From positions 834,397 to 898,396 of the forward strand of contig JAPDOI010000296.1 of assembly GCA_029168955.1 (NCBI GenBank): a DNA stretch of 64,000 nt, given 5' to 3'. The notes under the pieces were generated by a model. It made no database searches and was not told where the DNA came from. It saw only the letters and a list, made by a program, of their open reading frames with translations. Shown here piece after piece: positions 53,798 through 64,000 of the stretch. The DNA is from Aplectana chamaeleonis. Lineage: Eukaryota; Nematoda; Chromadorea; Rhabditida; Cosmocercidae. A program made the position numbers and the translations under genes. Numbering within the stretch: the first letter of the stretch is position 1; the number at the start of each line of letters is the position of its first letter.

Positions 53798-54139
53798 TTA
53801 TGACGCATTGAGGTCTGGATTGCCAACCAAAACCATGTGTATTGATCGAACGGGCAATCCTTTCTTTAAGTGGATTGACAGTAACTCACGGGTATTTACG
53901 AACTCAATGTGAAGGATTGATATTCTTTTAGACTAATGCTTTAACATTACTCTAACTTTGAAGAGATTGTGAAACGATCACATCTGTTTGGTTTGCAAAG
54001 ATTTTGCGATAAAGATGATTATCAATGAGTTCGTTTATCATATTAAGGTAGAAAAATCTTTTTTGAGGATTTTCACCAGACTATCAATTTTCGATAAACT
54101 TTTGAATTATACCATCTTGTATCCGACCGGATATCCGAG

Positions 54140-54380
54140 TCGAATACTCGGATTCCGACACACCGAAAAAGGTCAAAACTGAGTGATCCAAAATCCGAAT
54201 CACCGAAAAACGTAGTTTTCGGATTGATCCGAGATCCGACTATCCGTTTCGCCTCCCTATCCGATTGACTCCGGATTATCCGATCTTGCTATTTTGAGTC
54301 TATCCGCTTGAGTCGGATATCCGCGACCTTTGATTTTTGAGTTATCCGGAAACTGAGTATCCGATTTTTTGATTCGGATC
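54140..54380. repeat. ATCCGA/TCGGAT-rich short repeats
   Basis: Dense ATCCGA and TCGGAT words in both orientations, related to 52427-52700; together they may be the two ends of one decayed element that contains the two MITEs. Confidence 0.5.
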
Positions 54381-54632
54381 CAATGTATACTGCTTTAATC
54401 AAGGAGTTACTACAAGTTCCGATTAATTTTTGTATTTTTCGTCCTTCAAATCTTCTGGTGGGAAAACTCACCACACATCAGTGTTGTAGTCTCCTTGTCA
54501 AGTTTGGTCCAGTGATTTGAGACGGCGCGACCATTGCGACTCTCAGTTTCAAAATCAAGAAGCATTAGGAACTGTAATGAAAAGAAAAATTTCTCGATGC
54601 TCTCTATTCTTTTCCACAATACAACTATCTAG

Positions 54633-55475
54633 GGCTTGTGGAAGAAGACGGGAACTTACCGAGAACGTCCCCAAGTGACATTTTCTGGAAGGTATTTGCT
54701 GTTATTGGGCTCAACTGATCAATACTTATTGACAAGCACATTGCCTGTACTCAACAGTGCTGATGATTCTCACTTCACGGTCGCTCATGTGGATTACCAG
54801 TGGATTTCTAAAGAAAACAGTCAGGATGAGGTTCGATAGGACGGACAAGTTTTCTTGAGAACTCACACAGAGCCATACCTAAATTTTCAGCTGCAAGTTG
54901 ACATCATTATGTCTAGGTTGAACGTAACAGGCGACAGTCTCGTGTACTTTATATTTCTAAACTACAGCCTGAACTACCACAGTTCCATTGAAGTAAGTGA
55001 TAAAAGACACATAATTTCTCATTGTGGACTTTCTGATTCTATGGCAATTATCCAGGCCGAGGTAGCCCTGTACGATTCATTACAACTCTCCAACTCAACT
55101 ACATCACTCACTGTCCTCGGTAGACTAGCAGCAGATCAGAAACTTCCCTTCCGGTGAGCGTAAAACATTTGTGGTTACTGTTGAACCATCTCTCCAAGTG
55201 TAAATTATGTAATTTACGAACATTCACACTGGTCTATATCCATCCCTCGAATCATTAAAATTTACAGATGGAGAGAACGCTACGAGCTCTTCAACCGAGA
55301 ACGTCGCGACGTGGAGTACTATACCCCAGAGAGCATAATGAGCAGGATTACGAGGCAAGATTTCAACGTCCGGATAGACAGGCATGTACACTTCTTTAGT
55401 GTCAGAATTCTGTTTCCAAACGCAATGCTCTCGATGAAAATCCTTCTCGTGTTTGCGGCAGAAAATCCCGAGTAA
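54633..55475 (+). CDS. tmem-231: TMEM231-like transition-zone protein, partial four-exon gene
   Basis: Four exons: 54633-54830, 54891-54992, 55056-55153 and 55268-55475, separated by introns of 60, 63 and 114 bp with GT..AG borders (GAG|GTTCGA; GAA|GTAAGT; CG|GTGAGC). Phases agree and about 200 residues result. GLWKKTGTYRERPQVTF, then YLLTSTLPVLN, SKENSQDELQVDIIMSRLNV and LNYSLNYHSSIEAEVALYDS match the order of motifs I know from TMEM231 (G.W.K...Y.E.P.V.F, the QDG-like turn, and the beta-rich lumenal region). TMEM231 is a two-pass protein of the MKS complex at the ciliary transition zone, gating entry to cilia. The N-terminal membrane segment and the region holding the second one are missing: no exon was found upstream, and homology fades after about 55370, where a further donor may be hidden. 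It may be a truncated copy or continue through repeat-filled introns. Confidence 0.6.
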
Positions 55476-57608
55476 TGGCTTCCGCAGGAGATGTTCGGCC
55501 ATAAACGCTAAAGTTGACCGCACGAGCATATCGAGGCCCAGTTTACAATAACAGCCGTCCATCGAGGTGAATATGTAAGGAGGAAGGATAAGATATCGAA
55601 TGGCTAAAATCAGGCGAATCCAATATGCTTATGATGGCTGTTGTGTAAACTGGGCATACAGGGTGCGCTTTAAATATGGTGACAAGGTTTCAAATCTCAT
55701 CGCGTCGGCGTATGTGCTTCCCTAATCGGCTTCTGTGGTCTGCTCTTCCCTATGAACTTCTCTCTCAAAACGTACGAAGTTTCGTTGCACGAAATCGTTT
55801 CTGATATCATTGGTGGGCAAACACATGAGGGGTTCTCAATTTGTAAGAAATAAATCGACTGGTGGTCATCTTCGATAATCTTTCCTACTTCCCGTATGCG
55901 AGTCTAAATATTTGCTCTAAGGGGATCATTTTGAAGCAGAAGGTATCTACTTGAAAACGTATCATAGCTGAAGTCTTGAGACCCTCCAACAAAAGAAGGT
56001 GAGGGCAAGTTACTGAACTCCATTCGTTAGTCCTGTCAATTTCAGCGCACCCACATTTTCGCCATTTTCTGCGTTCCCTGAAGACACATACAGCCGGCTA
56101 ACTTCGCGGTCAAGTGCTGAAGAACATTCTTCATCGAATTTTGTACTTCCCATTGATTTTCAAAGAAATCGATAATCGATCGATTTCATAGATTTTTGAG
56201 AAAATTTGGTATTATTGGGGTAGCAGATCGATAGATGACCTTCAGGTGCAAGCATATACTTCCAAGTTTGGACGCCTGTACGTCGTCAGGGAATTGCGAA
56301 AAAAGTGGACTGAATTCAGCTGTCTCGAACGATGACCCGTGCCAAAGCCAATAGATTTCGGCGATTTGGCCCTCGCGTTCATTTAAAGGCAGCGTTCATG
56401 ATGATCATCCTCGTTGGCTTTCCACAGTGTAATGAGAGGCGGCGAGAAGGATTCTAGGGCTCCCAGTGTCGAAAGAACGGTAGAAAAACGATCCAGGAGT
56501 GGCAGTAAATAACGGCTGCAAACAAGCGTTCTTGTGTGCCCCAGATCCGCCCTCGGAATGAACAAATGAAGACTCAGATTGCAAACCGATTTTGGCAGGA
56601 GCTTCTATGAATTATTACAGTCAAATCACGCGTCAGAAGCTGTCCTCTGGCGAGCGAATGAAGACCAAAAAGAAAACAATAATCCTCAGCCAACATTGAA
56701 TGAAATGTGGCCATATGGACTAGAAATAAGGTTTTCGAAATGTTATTCTGCCTTTTCAGTGTAGGTCCCACTTCAAGATACCAGACCTTCCTCACCGGGA
56801 TTAGATAAAAAATCTATGAAAAACGAAATCTAACGCAGCTTTTATTAGCTACTGACGCTATGTCTTCGTAAGTCCTCAACGCTTTCACGATTCACATTGT
56901 CATGGAAACGTTTTGCTGCTAGACTTATTCTTGTTCTTATTTGATTCAAGATGCGCTCCAAGAAAAACCCCTTCTGGCGCGTGATTTGGACTCTGATAAT
57001 TCATAGAGCTCCTGCCAAATCTGCTTGGCAAACAATTTCTACTACATTTGATGATTATGTTGTTCGCATATACCAACAACAGCCAAATCGATTCAACAAT
57101 TTCACGACATTTAGGAAATCACTTTGATTTAGCCAACTCTGAATGGAACAATTTCTCAACGACATTTTAGAGCAATGCCAAATCCTTTGACCTTTTCTGC
57201 GGAGCCCAACTTTCAGAAATTTCACAACTTTTTCCAAGGGTTCCCTTTTCTTACAATAATATCGCCAAGCTCTAAAAGTAAAAGTTTTTTTCGAAAACAT
57301 TGTGGTAGAAAATGAAGAAACAACTGCTCCGCTGCTAAGGTTGCAAGATAATAGCTGTAATGCGGCTTTCTACAAATAAGGTAATAATGCGTATAGGCTT
57401 TTTGAATTTCAAAGTCGAAAAAATGAAGAAACAGTTGAGTCTTCTAGATGACCCAATTGTACAGGGTCTAGGCACTATCTCTAGAGGGCACCCACCATTC
57501 AAGTCATCCTAGAGGGGGCAATCTATCTGGTATCCAACACAGAAGTGAAATGAGCCATCGATTACTGGCAAGGCTAACAGCGTCGAAGTATTTCTATAGA
57601 GCTTTATA
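55476..57608. other. No gene recognised
   Basis: Contains an AAAGGCAGCGTTCATGATGA MITE-like end at 56387 and a fragment of the 36.94-kb repeat at 57535-57605. Otherwise AT-rich with short frames. The missing 3' exon of the TMEM231-like gene was looked for and not seen. Confidence 0.45.
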
Positions 57609-57851
57609 AATAACCAGCGGCGTCGGCTGGCTGACGCCGGCCTTCTGCCGCTGGGGCTCCGGTTGCGCTCCGGTTTCCACGCCGGCTCATTCGCCGGCAT
57701 CTTGGATATAAGGCAAATAACTCGGTGCTTTTCTTCCTGCGCTGGCCCATGTTAAGCTGGTTTAGGCGGCAACACTTAAAACCATCGGAAATCGAACAAA
57801 GCATCTCCGCTGTTATTCAAACCTTGCTACGCCCGTTTATCACCTTATCTG

Positions 57852-60779
57852 CCCGTTTTATCCACTTTTCAATGGTATGGTCAAGGGCACGTCGTGTCGG
57901 AATGCATTCTGTACGACTGCGGATCACAGAGGATTCAATCTGTGGATAGTGAGTGCTCATGCCGCCACTGGAAACCGCCGAAGACAATCTCGAAGGATGC
58001 GTTTTATGAGGAAACTAAATACGTTGCTAAGGCCAGGATACCTTGTCAACATGCTGTTGTCGTGGGGATTGACGCAAATGCGAAGATGGGACTTGATCAG
58101 GAATCCGAAGTACTCGGTAAAATGGTTCTACCCGGTGGAGCAAACATCGGACAATGGCTACCGCCTTGTCGACTTTTGTGAACGCAGTGGTCTGATTATT
58201 GCATCGACATTCAAGAGGAATCATCGCCGCCATCAGCTTACGTGGCAGGGACCTCAACCCAGCTATCTCCCAGAAGAGCAGCGGAAGCGGAAGATGACAA
58301 CTTTGAAACTACAGCTTCTGACTATGTCCTGACGAGGAATATTCCAGTATCGGACATATCTGAAGATCTAGAGCTGTGTGGGATGTCGCATTCGGGATTC
58401 GGATCACCGTCCTGTTCTGTTAAACTTCACTGCGAGGATTCGTAAGAGGAAGCGAGGGGCTCAGCTCTCTCCAGAGGATTACGACACGACAAGTCTCAGA
58501 GATGAAGAGTGCAGAAGGAATTTTCGACAACGCGTCTCTATTCACATCGGAGTACGGACTAGGAAGAGACTTTATGACGCGGATTCTTTTTGTCAAGTGC
58601 ATCCAGGACGCTTCGAAAGAGGCACTCCTGGTTGTAGTAGCCGAAGAAGAAGTTCGCCTACGTCTCGAAGAAACAAATGATCTACCTACACACAGAGTAT
58701 GTGCTCTCCGAACTGCAGGAAACTTCTCGTGGGAGGAGAAGCGTCTGAGGAGGAAGTTGCGTCGGCAGCTTCAAAGTGACCGCGAGCGAGAGTGGATGTA
58801 GAGCTAAGGAGTTCGGAGAAGGCTTGGGAGGAGAAGAATCCGAGGAAAGCCTCTACACGTTGCTGCGACAGTATAGCGGGAAGATGAAGAGATGTTCTCC
58901 TGTCTTGAACACTACCAATGGAGTTGCAGTTGGTGATGCGACGCTGCCAATATGGAAGGATTACTTCGAAGTTCACTACTGAATCGTCCAGCGCCATCAG
59001 TACCTGAGCTCCCGCATGCCTCAGAGAGCACATTACGATGTCAGTGAGGAACCGCCGACTGAGTCTGAAGTTTTGGATTGTGTCCGGAAAATGAAGAATG
59101 GAAAGGCTGGTGGAGATGACAACATCACTGCTAAAATGCGTTTAAAGCTCTTTCCCTCCGTCTGGGATTCGTGGAAATGACCAACACCGATCCGTGCTAT
59201 ATGGATGAGCGAAAGGATACCCTGATTCGTGGAGACATGCGATCATCGTACCTCTTCACAAGAAGCTATCCGTCACGGATCCTAAGAACTACAGAGGAAT
59301 CTCCTTACTTCGTGTCATGTACAAGGTTTTAGAACGTATCATTCTCGAGCGACTTATCAAACATCGTGAAAGAACGACCAGAGACGAGCAAGCCGGTTTT
59401 CTCGACCTGGAAGATCGACTCCATCGACCGGCGTTCGTCGCGAGGAGAGTAATTGAATCGTGGCAGCGGTATTCGAAATGCCGTTACAGCTTGCTTTTTT
59501 GGACTTTGAAGCCGCGTTCGACTCTCCTCATCGTGATCTATTGCTCAATGCCCTTTAGCAGATGGAGTCCCGGAAAAAGTATGTCTGGTTAATCGAGGAC
59601 ATGAACAACAAAGCGAAATCAACAGCAGCAGTTCGTACACCTAATCGGATTTACGTCAGCTTTCTGAGGTGAAAACAGAGTAAGGCAAGGAGCCGTAGCA
59701 GGACCTTTTCTTTTCAACTTCGCCGTTGATGATTAATCATGCGTAGAGTTGCAGAACAAGTTTCCTCGTGGATGTGATCCTCTAACACCATCAGGACGCT
59801 CCCTTGTCGAGCTGGAGTACGCCGACGACATCGTGCGTTATTCGCTGAAAACAACGCAAACTGCAAAGCGATTGTGAACCTCGTTTCGGAAGTATGCCGC
59901 AGCCTATGGACTTTCGTCTCGTCCCCGACAAATGCAAGCAGATGTGGGTCTCTCAGAGGCCTCCAACGGAGTTTGTGTGGACGGACAACGTATCGAACTG
60001 GTGGACGATTTCTGCGTTATTTGGGCTGTTTGCTGAAGAATCCGATGGTAGTTATGCAGCGGATATTCCGACAACGATGTGCGAAAGCCATACGTCTGGC
60101 ATTTAATTCTCTAACCAAGTGTTTGTGGTCTACCACCATCGCGAAGGAAGTCAAGTTGCGCGTTCCACCTATCCGCCATTCGCCCTATCATGATGTAATA
60201 CGGATCGGAGACGTGGGCAGCACCGAAGACGCAGATGGAAAGGTTGGGATTGCACGGAGAGTGAAGCTTTTTAGGCGTTTGCTTGGATATTTCTGGCCGC
60301 GTGTATGCCATAACGAAGACCTTTACAAGGAAATCGACGCAGTACATAAGCGCTTGACACGAGGGAGGTGCCAGCAATCTCCTAACGCCATCTCTAAGCA
60401 GCAATGGAAAGTCGACTTCGACTGCTCGGGCATATACTTCAAGAAGAACGCCGGATCAGTCTCGTACAACACGCTTTGAGAATGCTTCTCCAAATCCTGT
60501 CTGGAAACGGTCATCACCTGGGCGTAGGCGAAAGTTCTGACGGATGTGGTTAAAGAGGGATTTCAAGTCACTCGGGCATCGAAAGACAGTTCAGGCGCGA
60601 TGTTTCGTTTCCGCAGGAAATGGAATAGTGACAGCTGGATGGAATGTGTTCAAATTGTGGCTGAAGACCGTGAAAAATGGACAAGGCTGACTACTTCAGG
60701 ACGGCACACCTCTCGGTGAAGATGCGGAATAACCGCGTCAGGCGAAAGCCAAACCGATTAAGTCAAGTAAGTCAAAGTC
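57852..60779 (+). mobile_element. RTE-type LINE copy 2, 5'-truncated
   Basis: Flanked by ATCTG at 57847-57851 and 60780-60784. It shares the 3' end AAGTCAAGTAAGTCA with the copy at 17753-20959, but starts within the endonuclease domain. It inserted into the arm of the second fold-back copy. Confidence 0.8.
57867..60640 (+). pseudogene. RTE polyprotein pseudogene, heavily decayed
   Basis: Plus-strand fragments in several frames follow the same order as the 17.9-20.9 kb copy: FNLWIVSAHA, VVVGIDANAKMGLDQESEVL, DYVLTRNIPVSDI, DEECRRNFRQRVSIHIGV, LYTLLRQYSGKMKRCSPVLN, MYKVLERIILERLIKHRERT and the C-terminal KLFRRLLGYFWPRVCHNEDL. The GRSTIDQ, LFFLDFEAA and YADD regions are present only in frameshifted form (near 59400, 59500 and 59820). 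The endonuclease N-terminus is missing by truncation. There are too many small indels for function; it is clearly older than copy 1. Confidence 0.8.
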
Positions 60780-60784
60780 ATCTG

Positions 60785-61149
60785 TACCGTGACACACCGG
60801 TCGTTCTTCCGTTTTGATATGGATCCTGAAGTGGCCTTCTTTGATTTATCTTAATTTTTGTCAAAGTGATAGCGACAACCGCTGTTTGGAATTTACTAAA
60901 CGTTTTCATGATCAACTGACTCCCCCTGCTACTTTTATTGCCAAATGAAGTAGAATGATGTTTGTGTTTCATGGATGCAGATTTTGATTAACACCGTGTA
61001 AGGTATTGGGTCAATGTATATAAACCCGATTTAGAAAAAGCAAGTGCATATAAACAGCGTTAAGCAGTTGAATCTTAGTGGAGAAGGGTAGGGGACCTGA
61101 AGAAAGCGAAAAGTGGTGTACGCCTCTTTAGACGCAACATAGTGAATCA
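60785..61149. repeat. Inner arm and spacer of the second fold-back copy
   Basis: Collinear with 29110-29336 and 29966-30060. Where the first element has MITE copies, this arm reads AACAGCGTTAAGCAGTTG (61053-61070), i.e. an unoccupied site with two extra bases (GT) relative to the flanks of MITE copies 2 and 3. Confidence 0.75.
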
Positions 61150-63085
61150 GGAAGTAATGCGCCTCTCTATGAGTCTCACACGTTTTCTAGGGCGTCCAGC
61201 GCTCCCTTTTGGGTCTCACACGTTTTCTAGGGCGTCCAGCGCTCCCTTTTGGGTCTCACACACTTCCTACGGCGCGATCTCCCTCGGGTCTAACACATTT
61301 TATGCGGCGCCCCGCGCACTCCCACTTCGGTCCCGCACAGTTTCGACGGCGTCCGGAGCACTCTCACTCGGGTTCCGCACACTTTCTACGGCGACCGGCG
61401 CACTCTCACTCGGGTCCCGTACACTTTATACGGCGTCCTGCGCACTCTCACTCGGGTCCCGCAAACTTTCTACGGCGTCCGGCGCTCTCCCATTTGGATC
61501 CCGCACACTTTCTATGGCGTCCGGCGCTCTCCCCCTTGGATTTCGCACACGTTCTCTGGCGTCCGGCGCGCTCCCACTTGGGTCACGCACACTTTCTACG
61601 GCGTTCAGCGCACTCTCACTCGGGTCCCGCACACTTTCTACGGCGTCCGGCGCACTCTCACTCGGGTCCTGCACACTTTATACGGCGTCCTGCGCACTCC
61701 CACTTGGATCCCGCACACTTTCTACAGCGTCCGGCGCTCTCCCACTTAGATCCCGCCCACTTTCTACGGCGTCCTGCGCACTCCCACTTGGGTCACGCAC
61801 ACTTCCTACGGCGTTCAGCGCCAACCAACACTTGGGTCCCGGCACACTTTCTACGGCGTCCGGCGCACTCCCACTTGGGTCCCGCAACCTTTGTACGGCG
61901 TCCGGCACACCTCTCACCCTCGGGTCCCGGGCACACTTTCTACGGTGTCCAAGGCGCACTCTCACTCTCGGGTCCCGCACACTTTCTACGGCGTCCAGCG
62001 CACTCTCACTCGGGTCCCGCACACACTTTCTACGGCGTCCTGTGCAGACTCCCACTCTGAAACTCCGCCCACTTCGTACGGCGCCCTGCGCACTCCCACT
62101 TGATCCCACTAACACTTTCTACGGCGTCCGGCGCTCTCCCCATTTGGATCCCGCACACTTTCTATGGCGTCCGGCGCTCTCCCACCTCGTCCCGCACACT
62201 TTCTACGGCGTCCGGCGCACTCTCACTGGGTCCTGGGTACACTTTATACGGCGTCCGGCGTCTCACTCTCACCCGGGTCCCGCAAACTTTCTACGGCGTC
62301 CGGCGCCTTCTCACTCGGGTCCAGCACACCTTTCTACGGCGTCCGGCGCACTTCCTAACCTCGAGCCCTGCACACTTTATACGGTGTCCGGCGCACTCCT
62401 CACGCGGGTCCCGCACACTTTCTACGGCGTCCTGCGCACTCCCACTTGGATCCCGCACACTTTCTACGGCGTCCGGCGCACTCTCACTCGGGTCCCGCAC
62501 ACTTTCTACGGCGTCCAGCGCACTCTCACTCGGGTCCCGCACACTTTCTACGGCGTCCTAGCACTCCCATTTGGATCCCGCACACTTTATACGGTGTCCG
62601 GCGCACTCTCACGCGGGTCCCGCACACTTTCTACGGCGTCCTGCGCACTCCCACTTGGATCCCGCACACTTTCTACGGCGCGTTCGGCCCGCACTTTCTG
62701 CGGCGTCTGGCGCACTCTCACTCGGGTCCCGCACACTTTCTACAGCGTCCGGCACTCTCCCACTTAGATCCCGCCCACTTTCTACGGCGTCCTGCGCACT
62801 CCCACTTGGGTCACGCACACTTCCTACGGCGTTCAGCGCACTACCACTTGGGTCCCGCACACTTTCTACGGCGTCCGGCGCACTCCCACTTGGGTCCCGC
62901 ACACTTTGTACGGCGTCCGGCGCACTCTCACTCGGGTCCCGCACACTTTCGGCACGGGCGTCCCGCGCACCTTCCTCTACTCGGGTCCCGCACACTTTCT
63001 ACGGCGTCCAGCGCACTCTCACTCGGGTCCCGCACACTTTCCACGGCGTCCTGCGCACTCTCACTCGGGTCCAGCACACTTTACA
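61150..63085 (-). repeat. 42-bp satellite array D (about 45 units)
   Basis: Same orientation as array B (CCCGCACACTTTCTACGGCG on the plus strand). Units vary more than in array A, with many one- and two-base insertions between 61.8 and 62.4 kb. The first units (61170-61330) are degenerate and closely match, in reverse, the last units of array A (26000-26140), including CACACGTTTTCTAGGGCGTC. Confidence 0.93.
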
Positions 63086-63096
63086 CAAGACACTGG

Positions 63097-63360
63097 TTAC
63101 ACAAGATCGTGAACGCCGTCTGAAAAAAAAAGGAGATTAACAGTTTTTCGACCAAAATCACGTGGTTTTCGCCATTTTTCTGGAGTGGCAAGAGACGATT
63201 CCAAACCATTTTTTGGTACGTATACCAACTTTTTACGCTCTTTCCAATGGAGAAAAAACCGCATCTCCACAGTTACTCTGAACGCTGATCTTGGAATCGC
63301 AGAGTTGCGCATGGCCGAGTTAAAGCCAAATCTGGTGCGCGCTTCGCGCGCACCACAATT
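63097..63360 (-). repeat. Dispersed repeat, inverted copy of 41281-41560
   Basis: On the minus strand GGTGCGCGCGAAGCGCGCACC, CATT...AAACCACGTGATTTTGGTCG and GGCGTTCACGATCTTGT match the 41.3-kb copy. Here it directly follows the broken end of array D. Confidence 0.6.
63333..63355. repeat. 10-bp stem hairpin TGGTGCGCGC-TTC-GCGCGCACCA
   Basis: Perfect inverted repeat with a three-base loop inside the dispersed repeat; the 41.3-kb copy has the related GGTGAGCGCGAAGTGCTCACC. Confidence 0.8.
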
Positions 63361-63439
63361 TAGCCCCGAAGGGCAATATGAGAGCCCTTTCTTTCACTTG
63401 TAGAGCCGGATCAACCTTCATCTCTCTTAACCTTGATAT

Positions 63440-63645
63440 TACCCCTGTACCGATACCTTCTATCTTGCGGAGTTTCAAACGCATCGCAGGGAAGAAGCTG
63501 TTGTGCTTCTAAGGCAGTGTTAGGATCAATATTGTATTGTATTTCGTTCTTTCCGGTTCATGGTTTCTGTGCATATTCTTATTTTGGTGTTTATTGCGCT
63601 TGCCTTACGTAGCGTACTCAATAAATAAATAAATAAATAATTCCC
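63440..63645 (+). other. Probable LINE 3' end with AAAT-repeat tail
   Basis: A short frame LRSFKRIAGKKLL is followed by non-coding sequence and AATAAATAAATAAATAAAT at 63620-63641. The tail is the same type as on the CR1-like fragment ending at 17752. The LINE body is otherwise missing. Confidence 0.45.
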
Positions 63646-64000
63646 ACGTAGGAATTTTGAGTCGGATCTGAGACTTCGCCGAACTACCGTACACCCACAG
63701 TTATCTACCGCGATCTGCCGACACTCAATAAACGGACCTCAGATTTGTGTTGAGCACTTCAAATAACCCAAAGAGAAAGATTTATAGCCTCGTGGGCAGC
63801 TTGATTAGGATGGGACATCGAGCGCAACATTCAACCGACTGTACAAAGAAAGCGTCGAGGTTCACAAAGTCGATTTCTTCTGTTGTTTCCTTCGCGAGGT
63901 CGACTCTTCTTATTTGGATCTTACGTAGTAAGATTCGAGCAAATCTCGTTAATGATAAGCCACCTCCAGCTCTTACAACTCACCTTGGGATTTCACAAAA
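63646..64000. other. No gene recognised
   Basis: Window end; short frames only. Confidence 0.4.

Larger units (their letters stand above)
57609..63093. mobile_element. Second copy of the fold-back element, right arm only
   Basis: CCAGCGGCGTCGGCTGGCTG at 57609 starts an inner arm collinear with the right arm of the 22-31 kb element. It is split at 57852-60779 by an RTE insertion (duplication ATCTG), resumes at 60785 (TACCGTGACACACCGGTC) and runs through the spacer into array D. The terminal inverted repeat is missing: the array breaks off at about 63093. No left arm is visible. Confidence 0.75.

Noticed and set aside
55224..55562. Minus-strand 112-residue frame (FMAEHLLRKPLLGIFCRKHEK...)
   Set aside because: It is the antisense shadow of the last TMEM231-like exon; the plus strand has matching splice sites and phase.

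Overview
The window looks like repeat-dense nuclear DNA from a nematode. Four things point that way. An exact SL1 spliced-leader sequence lies at 51-72 on the minus strand. There is a near full-length Tc3-type transposon with a 328-residue transposase. There are RTE-type and CR1-like LINEs and Penelope-like fragments. The few host exons have introns of about 54-114 bp. A strongylid or hookworm-like worm would fit, but that placement is inference from the repeat mix. Nothing bacterial (operons, CRISPR, prophage) is present.

Host sequence is sparse. It comprises an SL1 leader joined to a short ATG frame (1-72, minus), one orphan tyrosine-kinase exon (1215-1362), two exons of an unrecognised gene (7640-7909) squeezed between a LINE and a Tc3-like element, and a four-exon partial gene resembling the ciliary transition-zone protein TMEM231 (54633-55475). 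Almost everything else is mobile or repetitive.

Layout. 0.5-5 kb: TTA-flanked MITEs and two head-to-head Penelope-like fragments with inverted terminal repeats. 5.2-7.5 kb: a MITE split by a LINE with a 12-bp target duplication. 8-9.6 kb: a Tc3-like element that appears intact. 9.6-17.7 kb: fold-back repeats, small MITEs and CR1-like LINE pieces. 17.75-20.96 kb: an RTE LINE of near full length with three lesions. 22.0-30.85 kb: an 8.8-kb fold-back element whose long inverted arms contain arrays of a 42-bp satellite, with a decayed mariner near its centre. 30.9-36.5 kb: a CR1-like LINE broken by a hAT element (8-bp duplication) and by a palindromic element with a TTAA duplication; the hAT carries a Penelope remnant with a hammerhead-like motif. 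38.2-49.0 kb: three elements placed end to end and separated only by single TTA trinucleotides; they contain a 330-bp GT tract, two further satellite arrays, a 685-bp palindrome and an internally deleted mariner. 52.4-53.8 kb: short-repeat tracts and two more abutting MITEs. 57.6-63.1 kb: a second fold-back arm with its own satellite array, split by a decayed RTE copy. 63.4-63.65 kb: a LINE tail.

The most unusual system is the 42-bp satellite. Its length is a multiple of three, so reading frames of up to 1,338 codons run through it on both strands; I regard these as artefacts. It sits inside fold-back arms at 22-31 and 57.6-63 kb and inside TTA-type elements at 38-46 kb, which suggests a satellite carried and spread by DNA transposons.
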